NCBI GenBank assembly: GCA_018303325.1
Contig: JAGVYH010000045.1
Coordinates: forward strand, 1 to 41,621
Reading direction: 5' to 3'
Length of the DNA: 41,621 nucleotides
Source of the DNA: Candidatus Woesearchaeota archaeon
GTDB taxonomy: Archaea > Nanobdellota > Nanobdellia > Woesearchaeales > DSVV01
Part shown: positions 15,986-23,650 of the stretch, in pieces
Layout of the letters: every line of letters begins with the position of its first letter
How positions within the stretch are numbered: the stretch's first letter is position 1
Notes under the pieces: model-generated
The model's input: the letters and a program-made list of their open reading frames with translations, nothing else
Database searches by the model: none
Told to the model about the DNA's origin: nothing
Translations under genes and position numbers: made by a program

Positions 15986-17653
15986 TCAACCTATTTTTTT
16001 TATTACACCATTATTTGCATCAACCTCAATTATGTCTCCATCTTTAAACAATTTCGTTGCTCTTACAGTTCCAATAATACAAGGTATTCCTAACTCTCTT
16101 GAAACAATCGCTGCATGAGAGCAAATGCCGCCTTCATCTGTCACTACAGCAGATGCTTTTTCCAAAGCCAGCATCATGTCTGGCCGTGTATTTCCTGTTA
16201 CTAAAATATCTCCTTTTTCCATCTCATAAATCTGAGTTACCATGTTTTCTCCATGTGCAAGAAGTTTCACTTTTCCAACTTTTATCCCTTTATTTGCAAT
16301 TGTCCCTTTCAATATTGTTTTATCATTTATTTCATCTTTCAAATATTTATCATAAATTAATTTTGCCTCCTCGCCTTTAAACAATACCGATTTTTGCCTG
16401 TCAAATATTGCATAAATACAAGGCTTCTTTCTTTCTTCTAACTCTGTGAGAGAAACCTTTTCTTTTTCATTCTTATTTTCATTTTGTTTCATTGCAAAAT
16501 AATTATTAATTTCTTCTCTTGTATAATATTGGATATCCACCTCACTAATATTTATTCTTCTTGCAAATTCCCTTAGCATCTTGCCCCATACATGAATTCC
16601 TTTGCTCCAGAAAAGCCTAATCATCATTCTTTGATGTGAATAAATTCTTGCCACGCCAATAATATGCACCAGTTCTTCAGATAAATTATATTTTTTAGAT
16701 AGGTATTCTCTTTCTTTTTTTATTCTTTCTTTATCAGGAGAGGTCTCTGCTATTTGTCTGTATATTTCATGTTCAGAACGTTTTACTATGTCTTGCAGCC
16801 TTTTCACATAATATTTCAAATCAAACACATCAAAATTCTCCGAGCAGGCCAAAAAGTCATACTTGTTTTGGTGCGCTTTTAACATATCATAAATATTTTT
16901 GGCTGAATAAAACAGTTCTCTTAAAACAATTTCTTCTGGCTGGGAAAAAAACTTAATTAATTTTGAGTCAACTAATTTTCTGTCATCTTTGATTTTCAAT
17001 GCAATTTTTAATAAATCTTTTTCTTCCTCCTCCAGCAAGGTAATCTCATCTGGTTTTAGCATTATTGTTAAAATATTGAATTGTGTTTCTCCGTCAATCT
17101 TCTGTTTCTCCATCAAGTGTTTAATATCTTCTTCGATTGCATAAGAAATAGAAGGTTGGGAAACATTAAAATAACCAAACATCTTTTGTATTTCTATAAA
17201 CAATTTATTATAATGCTCCAGAAGCTCTTCAGTTTTCATATATTTCAACTGATGGGCATCAATAAACTCTGCATACATCCACAATTCCCTGCCTTTTTCC
17301 TCTGCTTCTTTTACATTCTTCTCAACAAATTCAGGTGATTTTAATTTACTCAAGCCATGTTTCCCAATTTCTGCAATGACATCATAACTAAAATAGAGAG
17401 TATTTTTACCATCTTCAATATGAAAAATTATCTCGTTATGGCCTTTTCCAATAACATCAGCAGTGTTAAACACATGAGTCGGCATATACAAGTCTGCTCT
17501 GCAAAGACCCATTGTAATTGTCGCTATTCTTTTAAACTTCTTTTCAGGCAACTCGTCTAATTTATTGATTTTTTTTACTATATCTACTATACCTTTATTC
17601 CCTGTTTTGCTCTTTACTTCACATTTTTCAGAATCAGTTGTTTCAGGAATCAT
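15986..17653 (-). CDS. PEP-utilizer phosphohistidine domain protein with long helical N-terminal region
   Basis: This 555-residue paralogue of the preceding entry has the same C-terminal swivel domain, with His513 in TDEGGICSHAAIVSREL, and the same GDILVTGNTRPDMMLALEKA strand-helix. The N-terminal 430 residues are helical and unrecognised; no ATP-grasp domain is visible. The first visible ATG (17653) has only weak GTGAG upstream. Half of a paired-hairpin element lies 11 bp upstream of the ATG. Two adjacent swivel proteins and an upstream histidine phosphatase suggest a phosphohistidine-based pathway or regulation, but the substrate is unknown. Confidence 0.75.
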   Translation of the reverse strand: MIPETTDSEKCEVKSKTGNKGIVDIVKKINKLDELPEKKFKRIATITMGLCRADLYMPTHVFNTADVIGKGHNEIIFHIEDGKNTLYFSYDVIAEIGKHGLSKLKSPEFVEKNVKEAEEKGRELWMYAEFIDAHQLKYMKTEELLEHYNKLFIEIQKMFGYFNVSQPSISYAIEEDIKHLMEKQKIDGETQFNILTIMLKPDEITLLEEEEKDLLKIALKIKDDRKLVDSKLIKFFSQPEEIVLRELFYSAKNIYDMLKAHQNKYDFLACSENFDVFDLKYYVKRLQDIVKRSEHEIYRQIAETSPDKERIKKEREYLSKKYNLSEELVHIIGVARIYSHQRMMIRLFWSKGIHVWGKMLREFARRINISEVDIQYYTREEINNYFAMKQNENKNEKEKVSLTELEERKKPCIYAIFDRQKSVLFKGEEAKLIYDKYLKDEINDKTILKGTIANKGIKVGKVKLLAHGENMVTQIYEMEKGDILVTGNTRPDMMLALEKASAVVTDEGGICSHAAIVSRELGIPCIIGTVRATKLFKDGDIIEVDANNGVIKKIG

Positions 17654-17664
17654 TTTCTCACTGC

Positions 17665-17714
17665 TATACTAAAAGTTCTTAGCTTCCGAACAAAAATTAA
17701 GGACTTTTGTATAT
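17665..17714. repeat. Half of a paired-hairpin element (type 1)
   Basis: TATACTAAAAGTTCTTAG ... CCGAAC ... TTAAGGACTTTTGTATA is almost the same as the left half of element 1 (2472-2524), including the AGCTTCCGAAC loop, but the right hairpin with loop GTTCGA is missing. It sits between the histidine phosphatase and the swivel-protein gene, in the leader of the latter. Confidence 0.7.
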
Positions 17715-17735
17715 TTCGCCATTAGTTAATTTTAG

Positions 17736-18404
17736 TTAATTCAATCTTCTTGCTTGAAGACGACAATTAGCTTTATTTTGTATTAAAGTATCTAAATAAT
17801 CCATTTCAACAAGATACCTCTCACTATGTCCGTCAACTGAAATAATCGGATGTTTAGTATCAACTGTATTATCAATGCCAAAAGAAAACCCCTGTAAATT
17901 TCCAGACATGGCACTATTAGCACTATTTATTTCATTTATCCCTAATACATATAAAAAAACAGCCATAGGAATATCATGTGAAATTGCTAGAACACCGCTA
18001 TAATCCAGTTTTGAAACAACAAAAGAAGCGAATCTTTGAGCTATAATATATATTTCTTCAGGTGTACGCTCTATAAGATGCTCATAAGCTTTTTGACATC
18101 CAACCTGATGCGGACTATAACCCTGTAAGAAATTTGCAACATCAATCCTTTCATCTTCGCTTCTCTTTACTGCATGTTTTTTACAATCCCCCACTTTTTC
18201 TAATCCATAACTATAACCTATCCAATATCCTGTCTCTATTGCTCTTATTTGCGGTGATGTTATAATTTCAGTTTCAATTGTTTTATCAAGCTGTTTACCA
18301 TATTCTATTGCCTTTTTTATTCCCATCTCTGACAAAAAGCTTAAAACTTTGCCGTCATATTCAATTTTTGTACTTTCGGCATGTCGTATTATTTTATTTC
18401 CCAT
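17736..18404 (-). CDS. Histidine phosphatase (phosphoglycerate mutase-like) family protein
   Basis: The N-terminus IIRHAEST (Arg7, His8) is the phosphohistidine motif of the branch-1 histidine phosphatase superfamily. TSPQIRAIETG supplies the second conserved arginine and ISHDIPMAVFLY the second histidine. The 222-residue length fits the family. The substrate cannot be read from sequence; these enzymes act on small phosphoesters or on phosphoproteins. It is the first gene in a run with two phosphohistidine swivel proteins. GGTGA lies about 7 nt before the ATG. Confidence 0.85.
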   Translation of the reverse strand: MGNKIIRHAESTKIEYDGKVLSFLSEMGIKKAIEYGKQLDKTIETEIITSPQIRAIETGYWIGYSYGLEKVGDCKKHAVKRSEDERIDVANFLQGYSPHQVGCQKAYEHLIERTPEEIYIIAQRFASFVVSKLDYSGVLAISHDIPMAVFLYVLGINEINSANSAMSGNLQGFSFGIDNTVDTKHPIISVDGHSERYLVEMDYLDTLIQNKANCRLQARRLN

Positions 18405-18510
18405 TTCTTTTCACCATTTTCTTTCTTTTGGTTTTCAGTTATATACTTAATATTTTTACTACCCGAAAGTAAACTAATTAAAATATGAGCTTATAAATAT
18501 TATTGTCACC

Positions 18511-18553
18511 TTTGGGGGTCGTAATTGATAAATTATTTAAATGAGCCCCTAAA
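18511..18553 (+). promoter_or_regulatory. TATA box flanked by an imperfect inverted repeat, upstream of the TrmB-like gene
   Basis: TTATTTAAAT (about 18532-18541) is about 28 bp upstream of ATG 18564. It is framed by TTTGGGGGTC (18511-18520) and GAGCCCCTAAA (18543-18553), which are complementary apart from one mismatch and one gap. A dimeric regulator bound here would cover the TATA box; autoregulation by the TrmB-like product is a plausible reading, not shown. Confidence 0.4.
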
Positions 18554-18563
18554 CTATATGCTC

Positions 18564-19322
18564 ATGGATGTAAAAGACACTAAACTATTAGAGGACATTG
18601 GCCTTACGCACGGTGAAACAAAAGTTTATCTGGCATTATTAAGATTAGGAGCGACAAAAACAGGGCTATTGGCTAAAGAAGCAGGGGTTTCATCATCAAA
18701 AGTTTACAAGATTCTCGACAGGTTAATAAAAAAAGGATTAGTTGGGCATGTTCTTAAAGGAAAGATTAAGCATTTTAAGGCGTTAGAGCCAAAAAGAATA
18801 ATAGAATATATGGAAGAAAAAGAAAAACAATTGTCTGAAAAAAAAGAGTTTGTTAAAAAACTGCTGCCACAGTTTGAAATGGAGCAAAAATTAGCTGGAA
18901 AAAAAACAGGCGCAATCATTTACGAAGGGTTTAAGGCAACTACTAATTTTTTTAGGAATATTCTTGATGACTTAAAGGCAGGAGAAGAGTATTATGTAAT
19001 TGGGGCATCGTATGGTGAAGTTTCAGCTTTAAGGCCTTTTTTCTATAATTATCACTTTCAGCGTGTTAAAAAGGGAATCATAGTAAAAATGCTGGCTAAT
19101 TATGATACAAAAGGTAATCTGGAAAAAACAACTGCAAAAAAATCAGAGATTCGATATCTGCCTAAACAATTTATCTCTAACATGCAGATTACATTTTACA
19201 AAAACAAAGCTTTCATATCCTTATGGACAAAGACACCAATTGGCTTTCTTATCGAAGATGAGGAAGCAGTTAAAGGCTTTAGGAAATATTTTAACGCCTT
19301 CTGGAAGATAGCAAAGAAATAA
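18564..19322 (+). CDS. TrmB-like transcriptional regulator
   Basis: It opens with the typical TrmB winged helix (LLEDIGLTHGETKVYLALLR, then the recognition helix VSSSKVYKILDRLIKKGLV), followed by a short coiled coil (MEEKEKQLSEKKEFVKKLL) and a C-terminal domain resembling the effector-binding region of short TrmB proteins, ending FRKYFNAFWKIAKK. In archaea such proteins usually regulate sugar metabolism or transport, but no sugar gene lies nearby. I chose ATG 18564 over a TTG at 18525 because a TATA box lies between them; ATG 18558 is also possible. It diverges from the histidine phosphatase gene. A second relative is at 30855-31598. Confidence 0.85.
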   Translation: MDVKDTKLLEDIGLTHGETKVYLALLRLGATKTGLLAKEAGVSSSKVYKILDRLIKKGLVGHVLKGKIKHFKALEPKRIIEYMEEKEKQLSEKKEFVKKLLPQFEMEQKLAGKKTGAIIYEGFKATTNFFRNILDDLKAGEEYYVIGASYGEVSALRPFFYNYHFQRVKKGIIVKMLANYDTKGNLEKTTAKKSEIRYLPKQFISNMQITFYKNKAFISLWTKTPIGFLIEDEEAVKGFRKYFNAFWKIAKK

Positions 19323-19417
19323 TATTTTTATTGAAATTTTATATTTGTTTAATATATTTCATGTTTTTAAATCTCTTTTTCTCGCTCTCAATCCTGTTTT
19401 TTGCCCCCAATCCGTTT

Positions 19418-19539
19418 GTGGGACGCAGTCCACCGTCCCATGAATTTTTTATAAAGTTCTCTAAAAATAGTATACAATAAGAGCAATGTAAAAAATAAAC
19501 TAAATAATCTTCATGAGACGCGTGGCTTCGCTCAGGAAC
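19418..19539. repeat. Bracket element b
   Basis: GTGGGACGCAGTCCAC (19418-19433) and GTGGCTTCGCTCAGGAAC (19522-19539) frame about 90 bp of AT-rich sequence. CGTCCCATGAA beside the left motif and TTCATGAGACG beside the right form an inner inverted repeat with one mismatch. It lies between the TrmB-like gene and the MBL-fold gene. Nothing else is seen in 19323-19678 apart from AT-rich promoter-like sequence just before 19679. Confidence 0.65.
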
Positions 19540-19678
19540 GAATGAATGCGAAATATTTATTAATTCAATTAACTTCCATAACTCATATATACTATAATAA
19601 TTACTTTTATCCTATTACATAAAGATTTATGTCAGACATTATAGAAATGATAATATAGAGATTGTACAGAGGTAGACA

Positions 19679-20512
19679 ATGCAGCAACCTAAGATTGTAT
19701 TTCTAGGAACAGGAGGGGATTCAGCAGTAGTAGGTAAACAACTAAAAGCTTCTGGAGGAATTATTATACAGGTTGATGACAGCCAGTTTCATCTTGATCC
19801 TGGACCAGGCGCATTAGTCAGGGCAGCTGAATATGGCATTAATCTAAGAAATAATGTTGCTATCTTATGCAGCCATAATCATCTTAATCATTGCAATGAT
19901 ATTAATGCAGTAATAGATGCAATGAGTTTAAGAGGATTAGATATTCATGGCGTGCTTGTCGGCAATAAAACTGTGATAAACGGCAATATTGTTGACGGCA
20001 AAGAGATTGAAAAACCATACTTGACAGAGTTTCATAGAAAATTAATGGAAAGGGTAATTGCACTTGAAGTAGGGAAACGTGTAGGGATAAACAATATTGA
20101 AATCAAGGCAACAGCTACAAAACACAGTGATCCTGACTGCATTGGTTTCAGGTTGTTAACACCTAACTTTAATATGGGTTACACTTCTGATACAGGATAT
20201 ACAAGAAGTTTGTTGGAAGATTTTAAAGATGTAGACTTGCTTATACTCAATGTTCAGAATCCAGACGACAACAGCGACGAGTTTCACCTCTGCACTCATG
20301 AAGCAATAAAGATAATTAATGAAACAAAACCTAAATTAGCAATCGTTACTCATTTTGGCGCGAAAATGATTGATGCAGATGTTCTCACACAAGCCAGATT
20401 CATCCAAAAAGAAACAAATGTCCAGACAATCGCTGCAAGGGACGGGATGGTAATTAATCCGATAAGCTATTCTGTTAACCTAAGGCAGAAGACGCTGAAT
20501 TTGTTTAAGTGA
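19679..20512 (+). CDS. Metallo-beta-lactamase-fold hydrolase with an altered metal motif
   Basis: The 277-residue MBL-fold protein starts with the usual strand (PKIVFLGTGGDSAVVGKQ) and FHLDPGPGALVRA. The metal motif reads SHNHLNHCND (His66, His68, Asn70, His71): HxHxDH with Asn replacing Asp, which may weaken or change the second metal site. Further ligands can be placed at TATKHSDPD, the Asp of GYTSDTG, and VTHFGAKM near residue 240. The substrate is unknown; the size suggests a stand-alone phosphodiesterase- or RNase Z-like enzyme rather than a beta-CASP nuclease. AGAGGTAG lies just upstream of the ATG. Confidence 0.8.
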   Translation: MQQPKIVFLGTGGDSAVVGKQLKASGGIIIQVDDSQFHLDPGPGALVRAAEYGINLRNNVAILCSHNHLNHCNDINAVIDAMSLRGLDIHGVLVGNKTVINGNIVDGKEIEKPYLTEFHRKLMERVIALEVGKRVGINNIEIKATATKHSDPDCIGFRLLTPNFNMGYTSDTGYTRSLLEDFKDVDLLILNVQNPDDNSDEFHLCTHEAIKIINETKPKLAIVTHFGAKMIDADVLTQARFIQKETNVQTIAARDGMVINPISYSVNLRQKTLNLFK

Positions 20513-20578
20513 AGATTATTGATTTCAAGAATTATATTTTTTATTTTAAGAGATTATCTTTTTTCTAATGATTTCAAC

Positions 20579-21160
20579 CTATGCTTTGAATATATCAATA
20601 CCTAATTTTTTTAGAATATTATTTAATTTGAACAAAGGAAGACCAACAACATTAAAATAATCTCCCTCTATCTTTTCAACAAATACAGCAGCTTTTCCCT
20701 GAATAGCATACGCCCCTGCGTGGTCAAATGGTTTCTCATAATTAATGTAATCATTAATCTCTTTGTCTGTTAATAATTTCATTTTCACTTTTGTTACTTC
20801 ATAATCTCGTATTATCTTCTTTTTGTTAATGTCTATAACTGCAAACGCTGTAATAACCTCATGTTCTTTCCCGCTAATTAACTTTAACATTTCCATAGCA
20901 TTTTCTTTTGAACTTGGTTTGCCTAACACTTTGTTGTTATAAGCTACAATAGTATCGGCAGAAATAACTATCCCTGATTTGAAATGTTTGGCAACATCCT
21001 TTCCTTTTTCCAGCGCATGATATTGTGTAAGTTTAATTGGGCTTAAAGGCAGGCTATTGTCTTCATTATATGAACTTTTACAGACTATGAACTTTTTGAA
21101 TAATCGTTTCATTAAATCTTTTCTTCGCGGAGAAGCAGATGCCAAAATTATTTGTTTCAT
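20579..21160 (-). CDS. maf: Maf-like nucleoside triphosphate pyrophosphatase
   Basis: Maf proteins hydrolyse non-canonical or canonical NTPs to NMP and pyrophosphate (house-cleaning; linked to septum formation in bacteria). Signatures: the phosphate-binding start IILASASPRRKDLMKRL, the catalytic Asp in ISADTIVAYNNKVLGKP, ISGKEHEVITAFAV, FDHAGAYAIQGKAA, and the C-terminal EGDYFNVVGLPL. From ATG 21160 the protein has 193 residues, the family's usual length; a GTG seven codons upstream is less likely. Convergent with the MBL-fold gene (66-bp gap). Confidence 0.92.
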   Translation of the reverse strand: MKQIILASASPRRKDLMKRLFKKFIVCKSSYNEDNSLPLSPIKLTQYHALEKGKDVAKHFKSGIVISADTIVAYNNKVLGKPSSKENAMEMLKLISGKEHEVITAFAVIDINKKKIIRDYEVTKVKMKLLTDKEINDYINYEKPFDHAGAYAIQGKAAVFVEKIEGDYFNVVGLPLFKLNNILKKLGIDIFKA

Positions 21161-21266
21161 GTTTTTCTTAATCAATCTCACTTTTTATAATTTTTCAAGT
21201 TTACCAGCAAAATTTATCAAATCTTGTTTATATCCCTTTCTTATATTCACCAATTATTATTGACTA

Positions 21267-22295
21267 TTACAAACCAAATAATAGCCACACAATACCTGCG
21301 CCTATCAAACAGCCAAGAGTAATAAACGGCATTGCAGGATAATATTTGTCTTTCTTTCCAAATCGATAAATCAAAAACAATGCAATTGCGGCGCATACAG
21401 ATATAATAATTGGGCCAGTAAATGTGCCTGTATATTTCATGATTGCGCCTGAAAACAATAATGGGAATGCAATGTCTCCTCCACCTAAAATTGCGTTTCT
21501 GGGTTCTGTTGATTCAGATAATAATTCTTTTTCTTCAGTTTGTATGGATTTTAGTGCTTTTGATTTAACTGTTTTTTCTGAGGTTATTTTCTCCTTACTA
21601 TTAACCGCTTCTTTTTCATCTTTAACATCAATTTTATCTCGATTATAAGGTATCATCAATCCTGCAAAAATCTTATTATCTGTCTGAAACTCTGCCATGC
21701 TTATCATATGCTTACTATGCCAAACCGCATACATATCATAAATAGAAATAACTATCAGCAGTGCAAGCCCAGAAAATAAATTCAATACAGGCACTAAAAG
21801 GCTTGCTAAACCACCATAAATAAACAATTCAGTAAAATTATGAGTAATTATTTCTTTTCTGAAAACTTTCAGATACGCTAACGTACCTGCAAGAATTAAT
21901 GTAATAATAAAACTATAGCTTACAAAACTATTCAAATATTTAACATAATTTAATAGTTTCATGACAAACGGACTAAAGGCCATGATTAATGTAAGTATAA
22001 CACTAAGGAAAAACCACATCTGCCAAAGTGTTTTTCGTTTATATTTGATAATTAGCAGCACCAATATTGTGCCGATTATAACAGCGATAACTATTCCGAT
22101 AAATGAATAAGATTCATTCTCAATAGACGGCGGAGTTATGCCTGTGACATCATAAGTAGCATTAATCAGTGTTGTTTTTCCTGTCTCAGATGTTGTTTTC
22201 ATGTCAATGTACTGTGTTAATATTCCTAATCCTATTATTTGCGATAGAAAAAAGAAGCCAACTAATAATAAAATTATTTTTAGATTGTGTTTCAT
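21267..22295 (-). CDS. Presenilin/signal peptide peptidase-like intramembrane aspartyl protease
   Basis: This 342-residue membrane protein has about nine hydrophobic helices. Catalytic aspartates are visible as Asp187 in the YD motif (VISIYDMYAVWH) and Asp274 in the GxGD-type motif (ILGGGDIAFP), with PAMPF (320-324) in the position of the PAL motif. This is the archaeal presenilin homologue family (PSH, peptidase A22). A polar loop of about 70 residues, rich in Lys and Glu, separates the two catalytic helices. It probably cleaves membrane-spanning segments, such as signal peptide remnants. A membrane segment starts at residue 7. Confidence 0.88.
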   Translation of the reverse strand: MKHNLKIILLLVGFFFLSQIIGLGILTQYIDMKTTSETGKTTLINATYDVTGITPPSIENESYSFIGIVIAVIIGTILVLLIIKYKRKTLWQMWFFLSVILTLIMAFSPFVMKLLNYVKYLNSFVSYSFIITLILAGTLAYLKVFRKEIITHNFTELFIYGGLASLLVPVLNLFSGLALLIVISIYDMYAVWHSKHMISMAEFQTDNKIFAGLMIPYNRDKIDVKDEKEAVNSKEKITSEKTVKSKALKSIQTEEKELLSESTEPRNAILGGGDIAFPLLFSGAIMKYTGTFTGPIIISVCAAIALFLIYRFGKKDKYYPAMPFITLGCLIGAGIVWLLFGL

Positions 22296-22509
22296 GTTGA
22301 TTTGTCTCTGTAATTTTGGAGTAAACCCTTTTTTGGTTTGTAGTTTTTTGTCAATTAATAAATAATATTTACCATTCTGATGAATGTTTCAATTTATTTA
22401 CATGTTAATTTCTTACCTTTCTGTTTTTTAGCGGCATTAAGCGAAAAACCAACGTGAAAATTTTCTTCCTTCTGTCAGTTTTTGCGTGATAAAACAAATC
22501 AAAAAAAAA

Positions 22510-22745
22510 GCCTCAAATTTGCCTACCCAACCACAGCAAGCTGTGGGGTACAATCTGAACAAGTTCAGATGTACACAAAATGCTTTGCATTTTGTTGTAT
22601 ACGGCAAATTTGTCACTTCGTGAACGGCTTTTTTAAGATTACAAACTGGGCGCGCTATCGCAGCAAGCTGCGGGGTACAATTTGAACATAGTTCAAATGT
22701 ACACAAAATGCTTTGCATTTTGTTGTATAATACCCAGTTTGTAAT
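22510..22745. repeat. Hairpin string, copy 2, with two inserted 47-48 bp modules
   Basis: This is the reverse-complement relative of 2630-2750. CAAATTTGCC / GGCAAATTTG (22514-22523 / 22603-22612) replaces CAAATTCGCC / GGCGAATTTG, a compensated base-pair change. ATTACAAACTGGG / CCCAGTTTGTAAT (22638-22650 / 22733-22745) closes the second half. Two modules (22551-22597 and 22678-22725) begin CAATYTGAAC and end GCATTTTGTTG; each lies between TA dinucleotides at a position where copy 1 has a single TATA. An apparent ORF at 22437-22718 is just this repeat. The rest of 22296-22755 is AT-rich and featureless. Confidence 0.75.
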
Positions 22746-22755
22746 TAATTGATTT

Positions 22756-23574
22756 TTACTTATTATTCTTTAAGCTTTCAACCAGGCAAAACCTGTTGAT
22801 ATCTTGTTTTGGCATATTCTTTGCAAATAATTTGCCTAATTTTGTTTTCAATCTTTTATCCTGATAATTTTCGCCAATTATACACCCACCCAATTTCTTA
22901 TATTCCATACTCACTTCACTTTTTGGTGAATGAGCAGTTATTGGCATTGATTTAGAAAGCGCCTCTAAAACCTTAATCTCATCAGGAAGGACAGCGAGTA
23001 CAGGAACACTTGTTGCAAGCTCAACATCATTAATATTTACCTCAAATCCTTTGTCTCTTACTCTATTAAGTAAGATACCTACAATAGGTGTTTTTCTTTT
23101 TGTTGCGACACTTACAGCATTAACTGTGCTTTTCAATGTTGGCTGGTCAGGTGTTGTAACAACGAATAACTCGTCAGAAGAAACCATTGTTGCGAGGATT
23201 TCTTCGTTAAGGTTTGGTGAAGAATCTAGGAGAATAACATCATAAAACTCTTTTAAATGCTCAATCTTGTTTTTTAGCTCATAAGGATTAATCTTTTTCG
23301 GCACTAATGACGAGGGAATTACATCAAACCCATGCGATGATTTAATAATTGCATCACTTGCAGGCACCTTATCATTAAGTATATCATGCACAGTAAAGTT
23401 ATAATTTTTCAAGCCAAGATAAAGCGCTAATGTAGGGGCGCTGAAATTGCCGTCAATAACAAGAACTTTTTTATTATAAACATTGCTAAGCACGTAGGCT
23501 AAATTAGTTACAGCTGTTGTCTTGCCAACACCGCCTTTTATTGCAATAATTCCTACAATCTTTCCCTTTGACAT
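22756..23574 (-). CDS. MinD/ParA-family ATPase
   Basis: P-loop ATPase of the deviant Walker A type (KGGVGKTT, residues 13-20), with the switch region VLVIDGNFSAPTLALYLGL and DVILLDSSPNLNEEIL. It has 272 residues. Archaeal MinD-like proteins localise to the membrane or poles and position other proteins. The switch I Asp-x-Asp-x-x-x-Pro is here Asp-Gly-Asn-Phe-Ser-Ala-Pro. No ParB partner is nearby, so a plasmid partition role is unlikely. The gene follows the large surface protein gene in the same direction. Confidence 0.88.
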   Translation of the reverse strand: MSKGKIVGIIAIKGGVGKTTAVTNLAYVLSNVYNKKVLVIDGNFSAPTLALYLGLKNYNFTVHDILNDKVPASDAIIKSSHGFDVIPSSLVPKKINPYELKNKIEHLKEFYDVILLDSSPNLNEEILATMVSSDELFVVTTPDQPTLKSTVNAVSVATKRKTPIVGILLNRVRDKGFEVNINDVELATSVPVLAVLPDEIKVLEALSKSMPITAHSPKSEVSMEYKKLGGCIIGENYQDKRLKTKLGKLFAKNMPKQDINRFCLVESLKNNK

Positions 23575-23650
23575 ATTATTACCCCTTATTTATCTTTTCT
23601 CCTATCTTTTGAGGTTAATATATATTCTTTTTGTGTGTTTCTTTATATTT

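Noticed and set aside
14801-17653. Complete phosphoenolpyruvate synthase split by a frameshift
   Set aside because: Both ORFs have their own full swivel domain and neither contains ATP-grasp or PEP-barrel sequence, so they are paralogues, not halves.
22437-22718. Open frames on both strands (93 and 67 codons) with apparent internal repeats
   Set aside because: They lie wholly within the palindromic hairpin string and the encoded repeats are a translation of the DNA repeats; there is no ribosome-binding site.
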